A stretch of DNA of 64,000 nt, from NCBI GenBank assembly GCA_037179385.1, contig CM074200.1, positions 32,243,884 to 32,307,883 of the forward strand. The letters are read 5' to 3'. Below the pieces are notes generated by a model. The model saw only the letters and a program-made list of their open reading frames with translations. It did not search any database and was not told the DNA's origin. Positions 48,772 through 57,427 of the stretch are shown piece after piece; position 1 is the stretch's first letter, and every line of letters starts with the position of its first letter. The translations under genes were made by a program, and so were the position numbers. Source of the stretch: Holothuria scabra. Lineage: Eukaryota; Echinodermata; Holothuroidea; Aspidochirotida; Holothuriidae.

Positions 48772-51053
48772 ATCTAGAGTATTATACCTTCCAGTAGACC
48801 TCTTCCATGTGAAAGACCCTCACTGGCTAGTGATTCAAACATAAGGTCCGACGAAAATAAAATGAAAGAAGTCCCACCCAATGTCATTTCACACCCGCAC
48901 ATAAATGGGTATGTGTATACGTGAGTGGAAAGCCTCACATTTTGGAAATAGGCCTACACCCACAAAGTAAAATTTTTCAAACAGTATTTTTGTAGGAAAG
49001 TGGCCATTTCCCCTCCCTCCCCTCCTACTCATTCGAGTTAAGTTTAACGTGACTGCATTCAATCATGCCTTTTATTTTACGAAATACTCGTATTTGCAAA
49101 TCGCTAAACTACCTTGAGAAATTCTAAAAATAATTGCCCCTAAAACATTGAATTTAAGTCGCGGGTTGGCAGAAAGCACATGTTGTATGTAGGTTTGCTA
49201 ACAAACAACAATAAGATCGTACATTCGATCGAACTAACAGATCTTTTGCTGTGATATAAAGGGGGAGATGTGAGGTTTTGCTACGTTACGTCATTGAATT
49301 GTTAAAATGATATGTTTCAGTGTGAGAATTAATCTCCGATAATCTATAGTCGTCGCTGAATCGGGTTATTTACTGGTTAAGCAAATTTACCATGGAAACA
49401 ATCACTACTTATATCGGTACCTCTTTTGCTATTTATAGCTTTGATCGGTATCAAACGCCTTCATTCATAGTAGGTGTGTAAACGATGGCTACCAAAATTA
49501 CTCCCAACTTAAAAACTTCGTTACATCAGGAGAATGCTTTCGGGTAAAGTCAACTTTTTCTGGATTCTTCATCTCAAACTGAGTGAAACAAAAAGCTTAC
49601 GAAAGAGCTGAAGGCTGCAACAGCCAAATATTGGGATACTCCCTATCACCGGTGATTGCATTATTGGGAACTAATTAGAAATTAAAAACGTCTACCTGAA
49701 AGAGGGCTGCTGCCCGAGTTTCTTTGCATGAAACTCCCCAGATCAGCATCAAAAGAAAGATATGAATGAGCTTTCTGTCTAGGAGAGGGGGGGGGGGGAA
49801 GTCCGCTAATACATGATCCTTACTTTAAAGTTTAATAGTTAGGTATTCATATTAATACTACACGTTTCTGTTAACATTTTGGTACAAATTGCTCATTAAT
49901 ACAGTAGCCAGATAATGAAATTCACAGTTCCGAACTTTTAGAGCTGCTTAATCCGTATATCCTTTCAAGTCCTAACCTAAATACCATTTGCTCAGCGATT
50001 ATTCTTAATTCCTAATATTCCAGTATTTTCCCACCCATTGTGTTAATGTTGTATATTTTTTGAAATTTAGCCGTGGAAATACAATTAAACTCAAATACAG
50101 ATACGAAGGAAAATTAAAATCTAATGTATGCAGCTATTTCAATTTCATAGGTTTCGAAAACCGGCGGATTTTTAATGATATTCGTAGATAAAATCATTTA
50201 TCGAGATTGACAAGCCCAAATGAGTACATGTGGGTGGGTGATGTCAGTATTTCCAGCAAACAAATAAGATGAGAGGCTCTGCTATAGAAACGGACGACTG
50301 ATTACAAATATAACACCGAAAACCGCGGTTATCAACTTATCAGAAGGTATAGCAACCTATATAGCCCGCGGAGTGGACAAAAATTTTTGTTCATCTCGTC
50401 GCTACCGAAAATGATGGCCTGAAGCCTAAGACTCGTTGGCCACACAGGCGCTGCTCTGGGTAGTAATGACCCAGGTGCATTGCCATAGGTATGCCTATAT
50501 TATACTTGCCATGTAGTGAAAGGGCATGCAATTGATAGCGGAAATAGAGTCAAAATAATGCCTAACGATTTAAAAGTTAAATCAATCATACACATGATAT
50601 TCAGTGGGGGCGCTAGAATGTCAAATTTGGGGGAGAACAAACCAAGGGCAAAGTTAAATGTTAGGGGAACAAAAATTTTCGCATGCAAAGACAAACGGAG
50701 CGAGCACGAAGCTCGGACTCCTGCTGGTGGGGCCTAGGGCAAAGCCCCGATGGGTCCAGAGACCATGTCATCGCAAGCTCTAATGTATCTCTGGGCTGCT
50801 GGGTGAAAATCTAAAGTCTCAGAAGAGGTATATTATTTATTTTTCAGTTGAGCAATAACCAAACTGACCTTAATCGGGGGAAATAGCGGGGAAAGACTTC
50901 TGAGGGGAAAATGCAGATTGTTTGTGCCCCTTGCATCCCTCTCCGAGCTGCCATTAAATTTATTATTTGAAGCAGTGAAATTGGTCCTTTTGATAAATTC
51001 CATGTAATGTTGTCTTTTTCATTTTTAAAGTTGATCATTCTTTTTCTTTGAAG
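48772..51053. other. Unannotated; possible first intron or 5' region of the peptide gene
   Basis: AT-rich. A poly(G) tract lies at 49787-49798. A CAGTGGGGGCGCTAG terminus at 50602 followed by GC-rich sequence to about 50770 looks like one end of a hAT-type element. I looked here for an ATG-plus-hydrophobic exon ending in phase 1 for the gene that starts its visible exons at 51054, and found none. Confidence 0.35.
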
Positions 51054-51163
51054 GATCTTGTAAGTGTAAGTCGAGTACCCGTCGATGCCAGCTGATGTGC
51101 GGAACTGTGTCCGGTGATTCAGGCATATATGTTTTCCCTTTCAAGAGAAGCGATGCCTTACTG
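51054..51163 (+). CDS. Secreted-peptide precursor gene, exon with four cysteines
   Basis: TTCTTTTTCTTTGAAG forms a strong acceptor and CTG|GTGAGT a strong donor. The exon starts with two bases completing a codon (upstream intron in phase 1), then encodes 36 residues. These begin SCKCKSSTRRCQLMCG (C-x-C-x6-C-x3-C) and continue to a Lys-Arg site at residues 30-31 (after VFPF). A four-Cys segment ending at a dibasic site is typical of a disulfide-bonded peptide hormone released by a prohormone convertase; no Gly precedes KR, so amidation is not expected. Orexin-type peptides have a comparable layout, but the spacing differs from the vertebrate CC-x4-CxC, and I do not assign a family. The signal-peptide exon must lie upstream and was not found. 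Confidence 0.7.
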
Positions 51164-51316
51164 GTGAGTTTACCATGTTTATTCATATCTCATTTTTATT
51201 CAAACCAAGACACGATTTGAATCATTTGTATTCAAACCTGTCCTTCGTGTAATTTATCTAGATCGTAAAAACGATGGTGTAACTCATATCCTAAATTACC
51301 TGTGTGTATTTTCTAG
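51164..51316 (+). other. Short intron (phase 0) of the peptide-precursor gene
   Basis: A 153-bp intron with GTGAGT donor and TGTGTATTTTCTAG acceptor. Confidence 0.65.
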
Positions 51317-51379
51317 GGTTACATTCACGAGGGTCAACATACCACAGACGGATCCGTTTCAACCTGGGATGGCGTCACG
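51317..51379 (+). CDS. Secreted-peptide precursor gene, middle exon
   Basis: 63 bp, 21 codons, in phase 0 with both neighbours. It encodes a linker, GYIHEGQHTTDGSVSTWDGV plus Thr, with no cysteines or basic pairs. The donor is ACG|GTACTT, weaker than the others. Reading on without splicing would reach a stop after two codons, which supports splicing here. The role is probably spacer sequence in the precursor. Confidence 0.6.
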
Positions 51380-54192
51380 GTACTTTGATAGTGAGCAAAG
51401 AATAATTTTAGTGCCCCTTTTCTTCTTTTTCCCCTGATGCCGCCTCTGATTTCAACAAATTTCCTCTAAAGCCTGTGGTATTATTCATATCCAAAGATCC
51501 CTTAATATGACCTATACTTTGGCAAGAAATACGTGGAGTCTCCATCAGTGCTAAGTTGTCACGTTTCCTTGGAAAAATTTCATACATTTAACTATTACGT
51601 TCCATTGTAGTAAGATGTGCTGGTTTTATGAAACTAAAATATTTCAATATGTGCCAATTGTACAATTAGGCAACTTTATAAGTATTTAACCACACACAAC
51701 TTCAGTATGAATGAACAAAAAACAATTTTAAGTTCAATCAATAGGTTGCAGTCACAATAGAACTTCTATTTAATGCAATCTGGATCACTCAAAAGAATGA
51801 CACCTCTTCTGAACATGATTTAGAGACAATTCCAAAAAATTCTCAAAAGTCAATACAGCCATCTGAACTTTGGCTGCTTGGGAAAAATATTAGCCTACAA
51901 GAAACTGTGAGATAATTTTTATCTACTTTTCAATAGTCGGTGGGTAATAATGCTATTTTCAATGGTTTTTTTTAATTTATACAGTTGACGGCGAACGACA
52001 TTTTATGCATATCCTATCACTTTTACTTACGGTATAATACGTAGTGTAGTAGATCTGCTGGTGTCCTTAGATATAATGCTTAACGAAATCAAAACTAACG
52101 GCTAGATTAGTTTCTAAAGGTTATCTTGTGTAGTGCTGATCTGATGCTTTTTTACCTGGAATAATCAACATTATCTTATGTGCAACATTTTACTTTTCAT
52201 ATTTGTCTCTATGATAACTTTATCTACAAGAGTCTCATAAGCTGGCTTCAGGCATATATTTACATTGTTAAAACAAAAACAGTTACATTTCAGTCTTTTG
52301 TGGTTTGTAAAGGGATTTCTTTCTCCAACCTGCTTTCCAGTATGTTTTTGTTTACAATCAGTCCCTAAATCGCGTGCATAGTGTTTTATTGTTCCAATAA
52401 ATTACGTCAAATGCGATAAAGAAAGCAATGTCCTTTTTTCATTTTCATATTTTTTCATCTGTTGTTCTAAAATTACGTTCATGTTGTCTCGTGTAAATAT
52501 AGAAGATCATGTCGATCAGAAAACATTAATCCATAACTCAAACCCAATGAAATGCCCATTACGAATAGCCTATGTAACCACACTTTCACACTGTTCGTTC
52601 TATAACTTTTTCATAGTACTGTTTCTTTTCGTTTTTTCATTAATACTCGAAGTAAACCATTCCCAAAATTAAAAAAAGAAGAAACAAACAAATAATACAA
52701 AACTCTACCCTTGAAGTGTCCTCCCTGTGCTGATACGGTAAGCTTACACAATTTTGCATGATCGAGAGAAGTTGATACTTTTATATCAAGACACCACCTT
52801 CTTGGCATAGCCGTGCATTAGGACATGAAAAAGTGCCAGGAACCCATTTTTACAAGATTATGTTGTTATAGTGCATTAACCATGACCAAAATGGATAATG
52901 TCTACCTTTCTTAAATATTGCAATTCATTAATTTACCTCCAGAGTCGTGCTCCGTAATGAGTTTTCTCAACCAAGACAAAAATAACTCACCGTGGCAAAT
53001 GACCAATTAGGTGGCGCATAGAGCCGAAATAGTTTTAATGTCATCAATTTTTGATATATTACGAGCCTTTCCGCAACAGCCACATCACGTTTAATAAATT
53101 GGTTGGCTTTCAATGCATCCCTGTGAAAAAGTTAAAAAGACAATCTGGTAAAAGGGTATACTCTATTGTATGAATATTCAGTGACTATTAGACGATTAAT
53201 ACGACTAATAAAATTGGTTTTTTCTTCGTCAAGGACAGACGTTGCATCTCAAACCATTCCCGAATTTCTGAATGCTCGTTAGTGTCAGTTCCATTTATTC
53301 ATGAAATGTATACACAATTATTCACACGTACGACAATAGTTAACATCTAAAAAAGTCAGTCTTCGCCTCCTTAGATGATAAACATTATGCTTTAGAAAAA
53401 GTCACATGCGGGTGTGAAAAACCCAGCTGGCTACCGCCAACCTACAACGTTACTATGACAACTAAGTGACTGTCACTTAAAAGCGCGATGCTATAAATTT
53501 TACATAAGGTGACAATGAACAGAAGTAAATATGGAAACGGGTGTAAGGTTTTCGTTATTGCCTTGCCGTCACTGACTGTCTGCCACCATGAACTCCCTTT
53601 AGGTGCAAAATTGCATTTTTAGCGCACTTTGAAACTTTCGGAAATCATTTAATCTTCCGCTAGAGACTGTGATGATGAGAAACGTCCAGTCAAAGAGCTA
53701 AGAAGGAGGTGACGTCACGTAAATATTTTGATTAATTTGTCAGATATTATGAAGGATCATTTTAGGTACTAAAATAAATGAAGTTGAAACAATAAATACA
53801 ATAAGGTGGAATTTGTCCTGAAACAACTCAAACTGTCTTGACAAATTGAGCCAATGTCGGAACTATACTTAGGCAAATAAGAAACTTAAGGTTTTGCAAA
53901 TATAACAAATGTTGTCCCAAACATTCATCTTTTCAAGGGATCGACAACGCAACTCAATTCTGTTTCACTGTTCGAATTAACTATTTTCAATGGGAAAGCT
54001 GAATCAAGGCAAAATTGCTGGTCCCGACTACAACATTGCTCATGGTTGCCAGTTGTTGTCCAAGACATTCAACTCTCGCGTGCCATCCCAAATTACAATT
54101 TTTGAAGTAGTCCACAGAAACTCTCAAATGGCCGAACTCTTTCATTGAGAGCAATTTCAAAGATGCTGAGTACTTTACAGTTCATATATTAA
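51380..54192 (+). other. First part of the large intron of the peptide gene
   Basis: Part of a 3.7-kb phase-0 intron (51380-55093). AT-rich, without a supported internal exon. TGACGTCA lies at 53711-53718. Confidence 0.5.
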
Positions 54193-54240
54193 CCAGCTTG
54201 TACTGTACTACACTGAACTGTACTGCACTACACTGTACTG
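54193..54240. repeat. Short imperfect tandem repeat (TGTACTG-CACTACAC)
   Basis: About three imperfect copies of a roughly 15-bp TGTACTGNACTACACT-like unit inside the large intron. Confidence 0.7.
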
Positions 54241-54244
54241 TTTT

Positions 54245-54385
54245 GATCACACATTGGTGACTTCATGTGGATACTTACACTTAAGCAATAATCTGATATT
54301 GTGTGTGGACGAGGATGAGTTTTAGACAGTTGTGGCGGAAGGGGACTAAGAAAGAAGGTTAGGAGAATTGGAACTCTCTGGGGTG
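54245..54385 (-). repeat. Interspersed repeat family A, reverse fragment
   Basis: On the minus strand it reads CCAATTCTCCTAACCTTC, CTGTCTAAAACTCATCCTCG, CACACAATATCAG, matching the middle block at 38520-38600 and 45215-45300. Located in the large intron. Confidence 0.65.
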
Positions 54386-54456
54386 AAAGTGTCATCTTCC
54401 ACGTAGGTTTTGTCTCCATCCCTCAGATAGATATAACTTTCTGGACTTTTTGTGAA

Positions 54457-54708
54457 GTTAGTTAGTCACTTTGATGAAGTTTTACCACCCAGTTTCCAAC
54501 CAATTGGTGAAATTCTGTCCAGCTACAGCCTTTTTTGCAGTTGTGGCTCACTGTCTTGTTTGTCCAACTTCATTGCTTATTCTGAGCACCAAACACAATG
54601 TAAGTTCCCTTTTTAAAGTCTCGATAAGACCTGTCCAGGACTGGAACTCCAAACCTCTAGACTAAGTGCAATTTTGATGTTCCTTACCACCTGACCATGT
54701 AGTCGGTC
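54457..54708 (-). repeat. tRNA-derived SINE, copy 5 (reverse)
   Basis: A minus-strand copy inside the large intron. It has a tRNA-like head (GGTCAGGTGGTAAGGAACATC; degraded B box GGAGTTCCAGTCC), the body, and the 3' end (CCAATTGGTTGGAAACTGGG, GTAAAACTTCATC) with a GACTAACTAAC tail. More diverged than the copy at 31008. Confidence 0.7.
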
Positions 54709-55093
54709 CTATGACTTTGTGTGAAAGAAGAAACAATATCAGCTTGAATAATAAAAAAATGGTTTATTGTTAGATTTTGGGCATTTTCTTAAAGAAAACG
54801 GTGCTAAAGTTACGTAATCACCTGGTCGGAATATATGTATTTGTTGTCTGTTATTGATGGTGACTAGTTTGCGCTACCGGGGTTTGGACTTAAGAAAAGG
54901 TTTGATAGCGTCCTTTATCTTTAAGATTTTACTTCTTTACGTATGGCTCCGGATTCAGCTACAAGATCACAAAAAACCAAATTCCATCTTGAGGTCGGCC
55001 TCTTTTCCGCTGATGGCATTTCATTTTATAGTGGAATCAGAGTTTAGAATGATTGAAAATACCACTTCACTATTTTCCTTTTTTCCCTAACAG

Positions 55094-55246
55094 TCCAGAC
55101 TTGTGGGGCCAGAAAATGACGATACTTTCGATGAGCCGCTGTTGGAAAATGAACCATTCAATGCCTTAATAAACGAAGACGATGATGATGCATTGCTAAG
55201 ACATTTCGTTTGGCAGTTAGCAGATGCCTACAACAAAAGGCGATGA
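55094..55246 (+). CDS. Secreted-peptide precursor gene, terminal exon
   Basis: TTTTCCTTTTTTCCCTAACAG is an excellent acceptor. In phase 0 the frame runs 50 codons to TGA at 55244-55246. It encodes a hydrophilic acidic spacer (DDTFDEPLLENEPFNALINE, then four Asp) and a C-terminus, ALLRHFVWQLADAYNKRR, ending in a tribasic KRR. The acidic region next to a helical-looking C-terminal peptide fits a precursor spacer plus a second released peptide. An AATAAA follows at 55403-55408. Together with 51054-51163 and 51317-51379 this gives 107 residues in continuous frame. Confidence 0.7.
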   Translation, partial: SRLVGPENDDTFDEPLLENEPFNALINEDDDDALLRHFVWQLADAYNKRR

Positions 55247-55402
55247 TTCCACCTCCCATCCAATAGCAACCTTCCGGAGAATTCTAGATACAACTGAACG
55301 GAGATCTTCTGTCACAGGGTACTTTGAACTCCCTGTTTGTACTAAAACTGGGATGATCTAATTCTCTGTTGAATCAGAGAACCTACTATCAATGCAACAT
55401 GG

Positions 55403-55408
55403 AATAAA
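55403..55408 (+). terminator. Polyadenylation signal AATAAA of the peptide gene
   Basis: The first canonical AATAAA after the stop at 55246, about 157 bp downstream, a normal distance for a short 3' UTR. Confidence 0.5.
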
Positions 55409-55643
55409 CATAACTCCTATTTTGAAAATCCATTGTGTTATCATAAGCACCATTCCAGAGCGTTTTTTCTATTCTACGTTATGGGACGTGGCTCGCTCGA
55501 TGACATTTGACTATGGAACCAATGTTTTGTTTACTAAGTAGCGACATGATTTTACGTTCTTCGACGTTTCAAGTGAGACAAAAAAGTTCAATGACCCTCT
55601 GTTTTTGACATTCGCCAGGCCTTTTCTACATCCCTCCCCTTTT

Positions 55644-56224
55644 ATTTGTATCTTTAAAGTTAATCTCATATCAAAAAGTTCAGAAATATATATTTTAGAA
55701 CATGAAAAATTAATTCTAACAGTCCAACTCCCATCTTCATTGCACATTTCTGAGCTGAGATATAAAATTTTGAAATTTATTCACTTAAGGCAAATTGGTC
55801 CATTGCGAAATAATTTGTGACTTTCTTATTGTGCAACTCACATAACCTGCTTTGTTTCACTTTAAAATTAAAAATGCTTTTCTGACCCTGAACACTTCCT
55901 GTTTGCTTCCAAAGCATTATTTTACAGAGAGGGCTTAATGTATTACATCGCCGCATTAGAGTAAAAGTGATATCACAGCTTGGTACAAGATGCAGAAATA
56001 TTCAGAAAAACAAAGAATTGCAAGGATTGTAATTTGAAGTAAAACAATGACATTCCAAATTATTGCGCAGTGTACCATTTTCATTTAAGTGTATATATTT
56101 CAACTTTTTATTTGTCAGCTCGGGAATATAATATGAAGATGGAAGTTGGACTGTTAGAATTTACTTTTCATGGTCTGTAATATATATTTTTGATTTTTTG
56201 ACTGGAGGTGCACTTTAATAACAG
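55644..56224 (-). mobile_element. Foldback element, family B, copy 3 (both arms intact)
   Basis: The left arm (55644-55850) and the reverse complement of the right arm (56020-56224) align along nearly their whole length: TTAAAGT, TCAAAAA, ATATATATT, CATGAAAA, AATTCTAACAGTCCAACT, CCATCTTCAT and a GAAAT/AATATACACTTAA motif. The interior matches 7080-7190 of copy 1 in inverse orientation (TTAAGCCCTCTCTGT; CAGGAAGTGTTCAGGGTCAG on the minus strand). About 580 bp with arms near 200 bp. TTTAA flanks both ends, so a TTAA or TA target is possible but not proven. Confidence 0.8.
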
Positions 56225-57129
56225 AATAACTTTGTTCAATATTGGATAATGTCACTCAATTTCCTATGATTTACCTGATTTAAAGTACTCAATTCCCTCC
56301 TTTCTTTAGACTCGTGCAGGTCTATTTGCGAAGGTGTCTTTACCAGTTAAGCAAATGAAGGTCTGTATCTAAATTGTAAAAATCATCTGTACTAATGAGG
56401 AGTAAGTTGCATCCAGCGGTACCAAACACTATTTATTTTTCATTTTAATAGAAATACCATGTCCATGCAGTCTGTTTCCATATTGACGGAAGAGGTGCAA
56501 CGGTTACTTCCCTCTTAGGTATCTCGTTGTGCCGTGCCGTATTTTTACTGCACCCAATATGCAAAATATCCTTTTTCTTTTCTCCTTTTAACTTTTCAAA
56601 GGTCAGTCGGGAATTTCGGCACTGCTGGGCACAAGAGCAAATAGGAAATGAGAACCGTTCTGCTGAAGTACGTATGTGCGTAGTTACACTGGCCCATTTT
56701 GCGAAGTGTACAATTCTTGCACAAACGTTGGTAATAAATGTGTTCAAATTCGAAATCTGTAGCTAAGGTAGACAAACCCTGGAAGTACTTCCGTGGTTAA
56801 ACAACATTAACTTTGACCCACCACCAAGTTGTGTTGCGTGTGAACATTTCTCCTCAAGCAGTCCAATGGTTTCTTCTTTCTTTATCATCTGAAAATGTCA
56901 AAATTTTGACGTACAAATATATGAGTGAGTGAAGCCAAAGTTTGAGATGTGTAGATATTTAATTCAGCTTAATCCGGTGTTGCAATTTGATTCATTAAAA
57001 CTTTTTTGTCTTTCGCTGCAGTCTTTTGCTCGTACAAAGCAGCTAATAGTGGTTGGCCATTTGATTATGTGGTCAATTTTTAAGATACAGCTCTCAGACT
57101 GGTAATCCCAATGTTTTTAGAAACGCCCT
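56225..57129. other. Unannotated; weak exon-like segment at 56602-56667
   Basis: A long pyrimidine tract ending CTTTTCAAAG precedes 56602. A 22-codon phase-0 frame (VSREFRHCWAQEQIGNENRS plus Ala-Glu) then runs to GAA|GTACGT at 56668. It lies after the polyadenylation signal of the preceding gene and before the signal-peptide exon at 57369, so it fits neither gene in order. Possibly chance. Confidence 0.3.
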
Positions 57130-57207
57130 CTTACGACTTTTTTGAGGGTCGTAAGACCTTCTAAAAGGTCGTGGGCATAAGCAGATAAGCGTGGCGTGGG
57201 CATAAGC
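57130..57207. promoter_or_regulatory. Hairpin and direct-repeat cluster upstream of a first exon
   Basis: Two adjoining perfect stem-loops (CTTACGAC/GTCGTAAG at 57130-57155, GACCTT/AAGGTC at 57155-57170) are followed by a direct repeat of GTGGGCATAAGC (57171-57182 and 57196-57207). The cluster lies 160-240 bp upstream of the candidate first coding exon. Regulatory function is only inferred from position. Confidence 0.3.
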
Positions 57208-57368
57208 GCAAGAGTAGTGAACAATTTTTCTATGACACCAATGCGAAATGTAATTAAAGATGATTATTACCGGTCCTTCAGTCGGGCTGTGGGGAATTCA
57301 ATGGAGAACATATCAGGTTACGTCTTTTACAGAAAGGGAAAACAATGCTTTAACAACGCGAACTAAGA

Positions 57369-57427
57369 TGTTTGGCGCACTTCTAGATTTTCTTTGTTTC
57401 GCTCTCGTTCTATCGTTCTTTCATACA
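57369..57427 (+). CDS. Candidate first coding exon encoding a signal peptide
   Basis: ATG in the context ACTAAGATGT opens MFGALLDFLCFALVLSFFHT: a hydrophobic core of about 12-14 residues, fitting a secretory signal peptide. CATACAG|GTAACTG then gives a donor in phase 1. Without splicing the frame would add only 26 more codons. The phase matches what the exon at 51054 needs, but this exon lies downstream of that gene's last exon. It would therefore belong to the next gene on the strand, perhaps a tandem relative. Its following exons were not found before 64000. Confidence 0.4.

Noticed and set aside
50516..50737. 73-codon frame upstream of the peptide gene as its first exon
   Set aside because: It has no hydrophobic signal and overlaps a CAGTGGGGGCG-type transposon end with GC-rich repeat sequence.
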